A DNA stretch of 11,995 nt from DATEPR01 sp036503065 (lineage in GTDB: Bacteria; Actinomycetota; Actinomycetes; Mycobacteriales; Pseudonocardiaceae). Numbering within the stretch: position 1 is the first letter of the stretch; the number at the start of each line of letters is the position of its first letter. The position numbers and the translations under genes are program-made. The notes beneath the pieces are model-generated. The model was not told the DNA's origin and did not search any database. It was given only the letters and a program-made list of their open reading frames with translations. The stretch lies in contig DASXXM010000458.1 in the NCBI GenBank assembly GCA_036503065.1, positions 1 through 11,995 of the forward strand, read 5' to 3'. This document shows, one piece after another, positions 1-7,945 of this stretch.

Positions 1-1170
1 GTAACCCGCGTGGCCGTCCTGGAACTCCGACGCCTTCAGGAAGCTGACGGCCGGCAGGTTGTCCGACTTCAGGGCGGTGGTGAAGTCGGTCAGGTCGTAG
101 TTGTGGTTGGCCTGGTCGGTCTTGCCGATCATCGACGGCGAACTGGGCGGCAGGTGCTTCGGGTTCGAGGTCGACTGGTAGTAGCTGAACGGGTTGTGGT
201 GCGGGCTGTAGTCGGGGACGTTGAAGCCGCCGACGTTGGCGTGCGCCGAGCCGCAGACCGCGAAGCCGGCGGCGTTGGTGCTGGTCGGCTTGAAGCCGCC
301 CTGGAACCAGCCCCACGTGATGCTCTTTGAGTTCAACAGATCGCCGACGTTTTGGCCCTGCAGCGCCGCCAGGTTGTTGGTGCTGGTGTGGCTGTTGCCC
401 GAGCAGTTGTCGAACGCCGGGTCCGGGTCGCCGAATACGGAGCCGACACCCTGCGCGTTCGGCGAGCCGACGACGGACGGGTCGTTGACCTGCTTGCCGG
501 TCGACGGGCTGACCGCGATGGCGTCGTTGGTGGCGCCGGAGATCAGGTTCAGCGCGCCGGGCGTGGACGGCCCGAACTGGGTATTGAAGGAGTTGTCGCT
601 CATCGCGAAGTTCTGGGCGTAGTTCCACAGGCCGGTGACGGTGTTGCCGTCGTAGTAGTCCATCACCAGGCCGGGCTGGCCGAACAGGATGGGCTGGCCG
701 GTGCACTTGGACGTCTCGGTGTTCTGGACGAACGCGTCCATCTTGCCGCCGTTGACGGCCTTCTGCTCCGCGCCGTAGCCGTGGTTCTGGTCGCAGGTGA
801 GCGGCTGGGTGGACGCCAAGCGCTGCGGGTTGAAGAGGTTCGGGTTGTTGTTGAGCAGCGCCGGGGTCAGGCCGTTGACCGCCGGGGTGTGCTTGGCCGC
901 GGTGAACTTGGTGCCATCGGTGTTGGTCGCCTTCGGGTAGGTGCCGAAGTAGTGGTCGAACGAGATGTTCTCGTCGAACAACACGACCAGGTGCTTGATG
1001 GGGGTAGCGGTCCGGCCGACGCCCCAGTGGGCCGCGGTTAACGTGGCCGCGGACTGGGTCGCGCTCGCACAGCCGGCCAGCGTCAAGCCCACGACTGCGG
1101 CGGCCGACACTGCCGTCACCGCGCCACGGGACCAACTCGGTCGCCGTGGACTCGTTGACTCAGATGACAC
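1..1170 (-). CDS. Secreted phosphoesterase lipoprotein, phospholipase C / acid phosphatase (AcpA-like) family, 3' end missing
   Basis: Reading the minus strand from GTG at 1170 gives 390 open codons that continue past the left edge. The start has a GAGGAGG box four bases upstream. The N-terminus carries a twin arginine (residues 9-10), a hydrophobic stretch and a lipobox LAGC ending at Cys34, so the protein is probably exported (perhaps by Tat) and lipid-anchored outside the cell. Residues 58-79 hold the family signature FDENISFDHYFGTYP, where E67 and N68 match metal-binding positions of this superfamily. The segment QFGPSTPGALN (198-208) is the likely nucleophile region, and EFQDGHAGY (382-390) is a typical later motif. 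The family hydrolyses phosphate esters (phospholipids or phosphomonoesters); 'phospholipase C' and 'acid phosphatase' cannot be separated here. It lies 65 bp after efeB on the same strand and may be co-transcribed. Codon 44 is a TTA leucine codon, rare in such GC-rich genomes. Confidence 0.9.
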   Translation of the reverse strand, partial: MSSESTSPRRPSWSRGAVTAVSAAAVVGLTLAGCASATQSAATLTAAHWGVGRTATPIKHLVVLFDENISFDHYFGTYPKATNTDGTKFTAAKHTPAVNGLTPALLNNNPNLFNPQRLASTQPLTCDQNHGYGAEQKAVNGGKMDAFVQNTETSKCTGQPILFGQPGLVMDYYDGNTVTGLWNYAQNFAMSDNSFNTQFGPSTPGALNLISGATNDAIAVSPSTGKQVNDPSVVGSPNAQGVGSVFGDPDPAFDNCSGNSHTSTNNLAALQGQNVGDLLNSKSITWGWFQGGFKPTSTNAAGFAVCGSAHANVGGFNVPDYSPHHNPFSYYQSTSNPKHLPPSSPSMIGKTDQANHNYDLTDFTTALKSDNLPAVSFLKASEFQDGHAGY

Positions 1171-1235
1171 TTGTCCTCCTCGGTGCGGAACTTCGTTCTG
1201 CTCTGATTGCCGGATTTGGTTTCACGGGCCGTGGT

Positions 1236-2453
1236 TCAGCCCAGCATCGACCGTCCGAAGTGGTCGGACGAGTCGTGCACGCCGGGCAGGGCGAAGAAGT
1301 AACCGCCACCGAACGGCGAGATGTAGTCGACGAGGGGCTCGCCGATGAGCCTGGTCTGGATCGCCTCGAACTGGCGTTGGATGTCCTGCTGGAAGCAGCT
1401 GAAGATCAGTCCCTGGTTGAGGTTTCCGTTGCCGTCCATGCCGAGGTCGTAGTTGTAGCCGTGGCGCAGGATGCGGTTGTCGTCGGTTTTCCGGGTTCTC
1501 GGGTTGGCCAGCCGCATGTGCGCGGTCAGCGGGATCGCGGTGCCGATCGGGTCCTTCGGGAAGTCCGGCGTGTCGAACTCGTGGTCGCCGTCCAGCGGCG
1601 CGCCGGAGTCGCGGCGCCGGCCGAACATGTTCTCCTGCTCCGAGATCGACACCCGGTCCCAGAACTCCACCAGCATCCGGATCAGCCGGACGACCTGATA
1701 GCTGCCGCCCGCGGTCCACGCCGGCTCGCCGTTGCCGGTGCCGGCCCAGATCAGGCTGTCCATCAGCGCCGCGTCGCCGGTGGCCGGATTTGCTGTGCCG
1801 TCCTTGAAGCCCATCAGGTTGCGCGGCGTGCCGGACGGGCGGGGCGGGCTGGTGAAGCCGTCCAGCCGCCAGCGCACCTGCATCGCGCCCCTGGTGTGCC
1901 GGGTGAGGTCACGGACGGCGTGCAGCACGGTGTCGTTGTTCGGCGCGGCCACCTGGAGCAGCAGGTCGCCGTGGCACCAGGCCGGGTCGAGAGCGTCGTC
2001 CGGGAACATCCGCATCGCGGTCAGCCGGGCCGGCCTGCGGTCGGCGAGACCGTAGCGGTCGTCGAACAGCGACGCGCCGACTCCCGTGGTGACCATCAGT
2101 CCGTCCGCCGGCACGGACACGCCGAGCACGCCGGAATCCGATGGCGGGCCGGTGATGCCGACCGGCGCGGGTTGACCGCCGCCGGTCAGGAAGCGGACCC
2201 GGTCGGTCAGGGTGCGCAACAGGTCGGTCAGCTCGGTCCGGTTCGCGGCGATCACGTCGAACGACAGGAACGCCGACTGCCGCGCGAGCGGGCTGACGAT
2301 GCCGGCCTGGTTGACGCCGTGGAACGGCACGGCGGACGCGCGGCCGTCGGTCAGGTCGGGCTGCGCCGCGTCGGCCGCTGGGATCGCGGCCGCCGTCGCC
2401 GCGCCCAGCAGCGCTCCGGTGAGGAACGACCGCCGACCGACGCCCCTGCTCAT
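1236..2453 (-). CDS. efeB: Tat-exported DyP-type haem peroxidase EfeB (deferrochelatase/peroxidase)
   Basis: 405 residues, the usual length for the family. The N-terminus GRRSFLTG (residues 6-13) followed by an Ala-rich hydrophobic stretch to AADAA (~30) is a textbook Tat signal, which fits export of a folded haem protein. Family hallmarks are present: GFKDG (215-219, catalytic Asp218), TAHMRLANPR (310-319) with His312 as probable proximal haem ligand, and NRILRHGYNYD (326-336) with Arg330 as probable distal arginine. In the form I remember, an Arg-Arg-Gly usually stands where this protein has Arg-His-Gly (330-332). EfeB works with EfeO in the EfeUOB iron-uptake system, where it is thought to oxidise ferrous iron or act on haem/porphyrins; the exact in vivo reaction is debated. 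The start ATG overlaps the efeO stop as ATGA, so the two are translationally coupled. Confidence 0.95.
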   Translation of the reverse strand: MSRGVGRRSFLTGALLGAATAAAIPAADAAQPDLTDGRASAVPFHGVNQAGIVSPLARQSAFLSFDVIAANRTELTDLLRTLTDRVRFLTGGGQPAPVGITGPPSDSGVLGVSVPADGLMVTTGVGASLFDDRYGLADRRPARLTAMRMFPDDALDPAWCHGDLLLQVAAPNNDTVLHAVRDLTRHTRGAMQVRWRLDGFTSPPRPSGTPRNLMGFKDGTANPATGDAALMDSLIWAGTGNGEPAWTAGGSYQVVRLIRMLVEFWDRVSISEQENMFGRRRDSGAPLDGDHEFDTPDFPKDPIGTAIPLTAHMRLANPRTRKTDDNRILRHGYNYDLGMDGNGNLNQGLIFSCFQQDIQRQFEAIQTRLIGEPLVDYISPFGGGYFFALPGVHDSSDHFGRSMLG

Positions 2454-3670
2454 GACACCAGCCGTGGTTCTGCGATGGCGGCGACCGGGGCGAGCAGCTC
2501 AACGAGCTGGCTGAGCGTGCCGTCGAGGCGCTCACGGGTGGCCGTGGTGAGTTGACTCACCGGGGTCCAGGTGCCGTTCGGCGCGCGCTGCGCCTCGACG
2601 AGTGCCTGGAAGCGCCCCGACCAGGTGTCCACATCGGATAGTTGCGGGTACCTGGTGGCCAGCAGCGGGCGGAGCACGCCGAGCACCTCGCGGTCCCCCG
2701 CCAGGTTCGCGTCGGCGGTGGCCAGGCTGGTGCCGCTGCCCTCGTCGGTTCGGGCGGTCAGTTCGAACTGGAGGGTGTTCTCCATGATCTCGTGCGCCCG
2801 CAGGCCGAGGTCCACCGTCTGCGGCTCGATCTTGGGCAGGGCCGCCTGCAGGCCGTGCACGAAACCGTCGAGCTGGTCGGTGACCGTGGCCAGCGACGCC
2901 GCGCTCTCGCCGTGCCAGAGCCCGTACTCGACGCGGTGGAACCCGGTGAAGGTCGGGTCGTCGACACCGCCGGGCAGGCCGGCGGTGGTGCCATTGATCT
3001 GGCCGTTGAAGTCGCCGAACGCGCTGTAGGCGGCACCCAGGGTCTCGTAGGTCAGGTGCGCGGGCAGCCAGGCGGTTCTGGCCAGGGCAAGATTGCCCGC
3101 CTTGACGGCGGTATCCAGGGCGTCGGTCTTGGTGGCGAGGTCGGCGACGCCGGTGACCAGGTACGCCTGGTAGGTCTTGAGCGGGCCGAGCAGGTCGGAG
3201 TTGCTGACCGGCACGGCGGCCGCGTTGGCCGTGGCGTGGCCGCCGATCCGCACGGCCGGGCCCATGATCGGGTCGGTGTCCTCGATCAGGCAGCGGATCG
3301 CGTAGGTACCGGGACCCAGCGTGACCTGGACCGGCTGGCTGGTGTTGGCGCCGAGCCCGTCGACCTCGCCGTACACCTTGCCGTCGTTCGGCCCGCCGAC
3401 CTCGACCACGTCGGCCTCGGCGTTGTTCGAATCGGCGTTGGCCAGCACGAGTGTCTGGGCACCGCCGGCCGGCCGTGTCCAGCCCTGGCCGCAGTTGCTG
3501 CGGGAGACCGTGATCGTGTTCTGCGCCGCCGTCTGCTGGGCGGTCCGGCCGGGCCACACCGCGATCAGGACCGCGCCGATGGCCACCAGCGCCACGAGGG
3601 TGACCAGCACCTGCCGTCGGCTCGGACGCCAACGGGGCACGCCGTCGTCCGGCGTCGGGGCCTCGGGCAC
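2450..3670 (-). CDS. efeO: Iron-uptake protein EfeO: cupredoxin domain plus imelysin-like M75 domain
   Basis: 406 residues from a GTG start, supported by an AAGGGAG box about nine bases upstream. A short Arg-rich head precedes one hydrophobic segment (21-39), giving a membrane anchor or signal peptide. Residues ~50-145 form the cupredoxin-like domain, with cysteines at 60 and 127. Residues ~155-400 form the M75 imelysin-like domain, with the defining HxxE motif in GFHRVEYGLW (His245, Glu248). EfeO is the extracytoplasmic metal-binding component of the EfeUOB ferrous/ferric iron uptake system and hands iron to the EfeU permease. EfeU is not found on either side here: upstream is recG and downstream are efeB and a phosphoesterase. 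The gene appears to start its own transcription unit, since about 220 bp of non-coding sequence precede it. Confidence 0.95.
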   Translation of the reverse strand: MPEAPTPDDGVPRWRPSRRQVLVTLVALVAIGAVLIAVWPGRTAQQTAAQNTITVSRSNCGQGWTRPAGGAQTLVLANADSNNAEADVVEVGGPNDGKVYGEVDGLGANTSQPVQVTLGPGTYAIRCLIEDTDPIMGPAVRIGGHATANAAAVPVSNSDLLGPLKTYQAYLVTGVADLATKTDALDTAVKAGNLALARTAWLPAHLTYETLGAAYSAFGDFNGQINGTTAGLPGGVDDPTFTGFHRVEYGLWHGESAASLATVTDQLDGFVHGLQAALPKIEPQTVDLGLRAHEIMENTLQFELTARTDEGSGTSLATADANLAGDREVLGVLRPLLATRYPQLSDVDTWSGRFQALVEAQRAPNGTWTPVSQLTTATRERLDGTLSQLVELLAPVAAIAEPRLVS

Positions 3671-3889
3671 CGCGATTGCTCCCTTGCGGCAGGCGGCTCG
3701 ACCAGGATCGAGCGAGGTGTCGATCTGTCTCTCAGTCTGGGGCGAACGAATGCTAAGCCGTGCCGGTAACTATTCGAGCTCGTCAGAGCCCTTCCGGCGG
3801 ACCATTAACCTCGTCTTCACCCGTACTTTCCCGCCAGCTTCCCCAGCGGTGTCGTGCCAGTCAACGGCCGACCGTCGGTAATCGCGGTG
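3671..3889. other. Intergenic region between recG and efeO
   Basis: This 219-bp stretch has no gene. On the minus strand it contains a TTGACT hexamer (3859-3864) that could be a -35, but no good -10 follows it. A TAGCAT sequence (3750-3755) fits a -10 without a clear -35. A weak hairpin just after the recG stop (3862-3877, 6-bp stem with one G-T pair, no T-run) is at best a poor terminator. I see no good match to a DtxR/IdeR iron box or a Fur box. The inverted repeats at 3696-3725 are listed separately. Confidence 0.5.
3696..3725 (-). promoter_or_regulatory. Two overlapping inverted repeats in the efeO leader
   Basis: Plus-strand GCTCGA (3696-3701) pairs with TCGAGC (3708-3713) across 6 nt. 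GATCGA (3706-3711) pairs with TCGATC (3720-3725) across 8 nt. The two share the central bases 3708-3711, so as RNA hairpins they would exclude each other; as DNA they could be paired operator half-sites. They lie just upstream of the efeO ribosome binding site (3678-3685). No regulator can be named. Confidence 0.4.
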
Positions 3890-6073
3890 CTACGACTTCT
3901 CCAGGTACTCCGCGCCCTGCTCGTCGACCAGTTCGGACACCATGCCGGCCAGGCCGGGGTGGGTGGTCAGGGTCGGATCGGCGTCGACCAGTTCGCGGGC
4001 GACCGTTCTGGCCTGCTCGATCACCTCGACGTCGCGCAGCAGGGACAGCATCCGCAGGGAGCTGCGGCCGGACTGGGCCGCGCCCAGAATGTCGCCTTCG
4101 CGGCGCATCTCCAGGTCCAGCTGGGCCAGTTCGAAGCCGTCCAGCGTGTTCGCCACCGCGTCGAGGCGCTCCCGGCTGCCGGTGCCGTCGGGCACCTCGG
4201 TGACCAGCAGGCACAGGCCGGGCGCGGTGCCCCGGCCGACCCGGCCGCGCAGCTGGTGCAGCTGGCTGACGCCGAAGCGGTCCGCGTCCATGATCGCCAT
4301 CACGGTGGCGTTCGGCACGTTCACGCCGACCTCGACGACCGTGGTCGCGACCAGCACGTCCACGTCGCCTGCTGCGAAGGCCCGCATCACGGTGTCCTTC
4401 TCGTCCGCGGGCAGGCGGCCGTGCAGGATGGCCACCCGCAGGCCCTGCAGCGGCCCATCGACCAGTGCCGGCGCCACGTCCAGCACCGCCAGCGGCGCCC
4501 TGCGGTCGGTGTCCGAGTCCGACGGCGGTGGCCCGTCGACGTCCTCACCCGCCGCGGCCGCCTCGCCGATCCGGGGGCACACGACGTACGCCTGATGGCC
4601 CGCGCGGACCTCCTCGGTGATCCGCTGCCACGCCCGGTCCAGCCAGCCCGGCTTCTCCGCCACCGGCACCACGGACGTGGTGATCGGCGAGCGGCCGGCC
4701 GGCAGTTCGCGCAGGGAGGACGTTTCCAGGTCGCCGTAGACGGTCATCGCGACCGTGCGCGGGATCGGCGTCGCCGTCATGACGAGCACGTGTGGGCTGG
4801 TGTCCGTGCCGGCCCTGGTGCGCAGCGCGTCGCGCTGTTCGACGCCGAAGCGGTGCTGCTCGTCGACCACCGCGAACCCCAGGTCGGCGAAGGACACCTT
4901 GTCCTGGATCAGGGCGTGCGTGCCGACCACGATGCCGGCCGCGCCGCTGACCGTGTCCAGCATGGCCTGCCGCCGCTGCGCGGTGTTCAGCGAGCCGGTG
5001 AGCAGGGTGATCCGGGTGGCGTTGTCGGGGGCGCCCAGTTCGCCCGCCATGGCCAGGTCGCCCAGCAGTTCCGCCAGCGAGCGGGCGTGCTGCGCGGCCA
5101 GCACCTCGGTCGGCGCCAGCATCGCCGCCTGCCGGCCGGCATCCACGACCTGGAGCATCGCGCGCAGCGCCACCAGCGTCTTGCCGGAGCCGACCTCACC
5201 CTGGAGCAGGCGGTTCATCGGATGCACGCCGGACAGGTCCGCGGTGATCGCGGCGCCGACCTCCTCCTGGCCCGCGGTCAGCGTGAACGGCAGTTTGGCG
5301 TCGAACAGGTCCAGCAGGCCGCCGTCGACCGGCGGACAGGCCGGCGCGGGACGGTGGCCCGCGGACTGCCTGCGTTGGGCCAGCACCAGTTGCACGGCCA
5401 GCGCCTCGTCCCACTTCAACCGGTGCTGCGCACGTGCGATGTCGCCGAGGTCGGCCGGTTTGTGGATGCGCCGCAACGAATCCTCGAGACCGGCCAGCTT
5501 GCGTTCCCGCCGCAGCGATTCCGGCAGTGGGTCCTCCGTGCCGTCCCACACGTCCAGCACCTGGAGCACGCAGCGGCGGATCGACCAGGTCGGCAGGCCC
5601 GACGCGGCCGGATATACCGGGATCAGCGCGTTCGCGAAATCCTCCACTGTGGACTCGTCGGCATCCTCGTCCAGCAGTTGGTATTCCGGGTTCAGCAGTT
5701 GCAGGTTGCCGCGGAAGGCGTTGACCTTGCCTGCGAACAGGCCGCGCCTGCCGGGCAGCAGCTCGCGTTCCCGCCACGCCTGGTTGAAGAACGTGCACGT
5801 CAGCGGGCGGTGGCCGTCGGTGATCCGCACTTCGAGGATGGTGCCGCGCCGATTGCGCATGGTGCGCTTGCTGGCCCGCTCCACCTGGGCCAGCACGGTG
5901 GCGTGCTCGCCAAGTTCCAGGCCGGCCACGTCGGTCAGCTCGCCGCGTTCGGCGTAGCGGCGCGGATAGTGGCGCAGCAGGTCGCCCACGGTGTGCAGGT
6001 CCAGGGCCTTGGCCAGGGCGTCGGCCGTCTTGCGGCCCAACGCCCCTTCCAGCGAATCATCCAGTGCGGCCAC
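3890..6073 (-). CDS. recG: ATP-dependent DNA helicase RecG
   Basis: 727 residues from a GTG start with GAAGGAGG three bases upstream. RecG remodels stalled replication forks and branch-migrates Holliday junctions. The N-terminal wedge/OB-fold part is visible at ~50-135. The helicase core follows: Walker A GEVGSGKT (292-299), DEQH box (404-407), MTATPIPRT (432-440), the HGRLP and ATTVVEVGVNVPNAT segments (551-555, 576-590) and QLRGRVGR (607-614). Residues ~501-530 are an acidic, Pro/Ser/Asp-rich insert between helicase motifs, probably a disordered surface loop. The gene lies 47 bp after the DAK2/FakA-like gene on the same strand, a pairing common in bacteria, and is probably co-transcribed with it. 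The stop is TAG. Confidence 0.98.
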   Translation of the reverse strand: MAALDDSLEGALGRKTADALAKALDLHTVGDLLRHYPRRYAERGELTDVAGLELGEHATVLAQVERASKRTMRNRRGTILEVRITDGHRPLTCTFFNQAWRERELLPGRRGLFAGKVNAFRGNLQLLNPEYQLLDEDADESTVEDFANALIPVYPAASGLPTWSIRRCVLQVLDVWDGTEDPLPESLRRERKLAGLEDSLRRIHKPADLGDIARAQHRLKWDEALAVQLVLAQRRQSAGHRPAPACPPVDGGLLDLFDAKLPFTLTAGQEEVGAAITADLSGVHPMNRLLQGEVGSGKTLVALRAMLQVVDAGRQAAMLAPTEVLAAQHARSLAELLGDLAMAGELGAPDNATRITLLTGSLNTAQRRQAMLDTVSGAAGIVVGTHALIQDKVSFADLGFAVVDEQHRFGVEQRDALRTRAGTDTSPHVLVMTATPIPRTVAMTVYGDLETSSLRELPAGRSPITTSVVPVAEKPGWLDRAWQRITEEVRAGHQAYVVCPRIGEAAAAGEDVDGPPPSDSDTDRRAPLAVLDVAPALVDGPLQGLRVAILHGRLPADEKDTVMRAFAAGDVDVLVATTVVEVGVNVPNATVMAIMDADRFGVSQLHQLRGRVGRGTAPGLCLLVTEVPDGTGSRERLDAVANTLDGFELAQLDLEMRREGDILGAAQSGRSSLRMLSLLRDVEVIEQARTVARELVDADPTLTTHPGLAGMVSELVDEQGAEYLEKS

Positions 6074-6120
6074 GGTCCTCCTTCAGCGGGCTACCGCGCC
6101 GAAAATACCAATCCGTACTG

Positions 6121-7755
6121 TCATTCCACGCCCAGCAGGAGGATCGCCTCGGCCTGGCCGCCCGGGTAGCCGGTCAGCTCGACCTCGCGGTGTTCGGCAC
6201 GGACGTGCTCGGTCAGATCGTCGACCAGGCTTTCCGGTGCGTCCGCGCCCGGCAGCGCGGTGACCAGTTCGCCGCCGCCGGCGAGCATCCGGTCCAACAG
6301 GTGCCGGGCCGCACCGATGACGAGCGGCTCGGTCGCCGGGCCCGGCTCGATCAGCACGATCTCACCGTCCAGCAGGCCGAGCACGTCACCCGGCTGGCAC
6401 ACGCCGACCCACGTGATGCCCTGCTCCTGCGCCACGGTCAGCTCACCCCGGCGGGTCGCGGCGGCGGCCTCGGCCATGGCCACCACGTCGTCGCCGGGCC
6501 TGCGGGTCGGGTCGTGCACGGCCAGTGCCGCCAGCCCCTGCACCGGCGACAGCGTCGGCACGACCAACACGTCCTGGCCGGCCAGGACGACCTCGGTCAC
6601 CGCGGCGGCCAGCACCTCGCCGAGTTCGTCGGAGTTGGGCAGCACCGTCACGTGCGAGGCCTGCGTGCCGGCCAGCACCGCGACCACGTCGGAAGCGGCC
6701 GGTATCTCGTGGTCGGCCAGCTGCAGCACGGTGGCGCCCTCGTTGCGGAACACCTCCGCGATGCCGGCACCCCTTGCCAGCACCACAACCGCGCGTTCGA
6801 CCGCGAACCGGGACGACGCGGCGGCGACCTGGTCGTCGAACCGGACCACCGCGATCCGCCGCGGCTTGCCCGCCTCGATGCCGGCTTCGATGGCCGCGCC
6901 GATGTCGTTGCAGTGCACGTGCACCGCCCAGTGGCCGCCGCCGTCGCCGACCACGGACACACAGTCGCCCAGCCGGCGCAGCGTGCCGCGCAGTTCGTCG
7001 ACGGCCCGTTCCGGCACGGCGGCGAGGGAGTACATCACCTCGTAGCCGTACTCGGTCGAGCCCGCCTCCCGCGCGGTCCGCAGCGAGTCGGCGTCCCGGA
7101 GCGCACGCGAGGTCTGGATCGGCCCGGACGGCCGTTCGCGGCCGGTGACCTCGGCGGCCAGCTCGTCCAGGACCAGCACCAGACCCTGCCCGCCCGCGTC
7201 CACGACACCGGCCTTGGCCAGGACGTCCAGTTGTTGGGAGGTGCCGGCGAGCGCCGTCGTGGCGGCTTCGGCGGCGGCGGTGATCACCGTGGCCAGATCG
7301 TCGGTCGCGGTGGCGGCGGCGGCCAGAGCGGCGGCGTGCAGCACGGTCAGCATGGTGCCGGGGGCCGGGTCGCTGACCGCCCGCGCGGCCAGTTCGTCGG
7401 CCCTGGCCAGCGCGGCCCGCACCTGGTCGGGGCGGGGCCCGAGCACCTCGGCGAGGCCGCGCAGCACCTGGGAGAGGATGACGCCGGAGTTGCCGCGCGC
7501 GCCGGCCAGCGCGCCGCTGGCCAGCGCCGACCAGACGACCTCCAGGTCGGACCTTGACTCGTCGGCACGCTCGGTGAGCGCGCGGGCCGCCGCGTCCTGG
7601 GCGGTCCGCATGGTGCCCAGGAGGTTCGTGCCGGTGTCCCGGTCGGCCACCGGGAACACGTTGATGCGGTCGATCGCCTCGCGGTGCTCGTCCAGGGTCT
7701 GCACGCAGGCGGCGGCCCACCGGCGCACTGCGGCAGCGTCCAGCTGGTGCGACAC
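6121..7755 (-). CDS. DAK2 domain protein, FakA/YloV-like (fatty acid kinase catalytic subunit type)
   Basis: 544 residues from GTG at 7755, chosen because AGGAGGG (7764-7770) sits nine bases upstream; the reading frame stays open to 7914, but that extension is Arg-rich and unlike the family. The N-terminal DhaL-type kinase domain shows RINVFPVADRDTGTN (30-44), with Asp38 and Asp40 as metal/ATP ligands, then ARGNSGVILSQ and AGVVDAGGQGLV. A middle domain begins near TEYGYEVMY, and the C-terminal DegV-like part ends in PGGQAEAILLLGVE. In Firmicutes, FakA phosphorylates fatty acids bound to FakB for membrane lipid synthesis. The same three-part architecture suggests this role, but no FakB gene is in the window, so the substrate remains an inference. 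Downstream is recG; upstream and divergent is rpmB. Confidence 0.92.
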   Translation of the reverse strand: MSHQLDAAAVRRWAAACVQTLDEHREAIDRINVFPVADRDTGTNLLGTMRTAQDAAARALTERADESRSDLEVVWSALASGALAGARGNSGVILSQVLRGLAEVLGPRPDQVRAALARADELAARAVSDPAPGTMLTVLHAAALAAAATATDDLATVITAAAEAATTALAGTSQQLDVLAKAGVVDAGGQGLVLVLDELAAEVTGRERPSGPIQTSRALRDADSLRTAREAGSTEYGYEVMYSLAAVPERAVDELRGTLRRLGDCVSVVGDGGGHWAVHVHCNDIGAAIEAGIEAGKPRRIAVVRFDDQVAAASSRFAVERAVVVLARGAGIAEVFRNEGATVLQLADHEIPAASDVVAVLAGTQASHVTVLPNSDELGEVLAAAVTEVVLAGQDVLVVPTLSPVQGLAALAVHDPTRRPGDDVVAMAEAAAATRRGELTVAQEQGITWVGVCQPGDVLGLLDGEIVLIEPGPATEPLVIGAARHLLDRMLAGGGELVTALPGADAPESLVDDLTEHVRAEHREVELTGYPGGQAEAILLLGVE

Positions 7756-7774
7756 CTGGCGATCCCTCCTCGTC

Positions 7775-7798
7775 AGCCCTCTGGTGAGCCCTCTTGTG
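7775..7798. repeat. 12-bp tandem repeat in the leader of the DAK2 gene
   Basis: AGCCCTCTGGTG (7775-7786) is followed directly by AGCCCTCTTGTG (7787-7798), 11 of 12 bases identical. It lies just upstream of the ribosome binding site of the DAK2/FakA-like gene on its 5' side. Its function is unknown; it may be slippage or a repeated protein-binding half-site. Confidence 0.5.
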
Positions 7799-7823
7799 CG
7801 CACCGAGCGTATCCGGGGGTGGT

Positions 7824-7853
7824 TTGCTGGCTCTGCGCGCGACGGGTTACCCT
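7824..7853 (+). promoter_or_regulatory. Probable sigma-A-type promoter of rpmB
   Basis: TTGCTG (7824-7829) and TACCCT (7848-7853) are separated by 18 bp, matching a TTGNNN / TANNNT housekeeping promoter. Transcription would begin near 7860 and leave a leader of about 85 nt before the rpmB start. This is a pattern match only. Confidence 0.5.
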
Positions 7854-7863
7854 GGTTGCGTCG

Positions 7864-7918
7864 CCCGGCTCGACCGGGTTCGTTTTGTGTTCGGATGGCC
7901 CGCTTCGGGCGCACATCC
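7864..7918 (+). promoter_or_regulatory. Structured 5' leader of rpmB (two hairpins)
   Basis: The first hairpin, CCCGG (7864-7868) with CCGGG (7874-7878), has a 5-nt loop and is followed by TTCGTTTT, which resembles a weak attenuator. The second pairs GGATGGCCCG (7893-7902) with CGGGC (7906-7910) and CATCC (7914-7918), with a 3-nt loop and a GCA bulge. It ends 14 nt before the AAGGAG ribosome binding site. Ribosomal protein mRNAs often carry autoregulatory leaders, so this is a candidate, not a recognised family. Confidence 0.4.
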
Positions 7919-7945
7919 AGGCAACGACTTTAAGGAGTGTCTGAC

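Noticed and set aside
3740..3770. Possible DtxR/IdeR iron box upstream of efeO
   Set aside because: Only a short TTAGCAT-like piece resembles the consensus; there is no symmetric second half.
3854..6169. 771-codon open frame on the plus strand opposite recG
   Set aside because: It is a shadow of recG: Gln/Arg/His/Val-rich composition, no recognisable domain, and exact overlap with a clear helicase gene. The same holds for long plus-strand frames opposite efeO, efeB and the DAK2 gene.
7756..7914. N-terminal extension of the DAK2/FakA-like protein to 7914
   Set aside because: The added 53 residues are Arg-rich, cover the rpmB promoter region and a tandem repeat, and the GTG at 7755 has an excellent ribosome binding site and a family-typical N-terminus.
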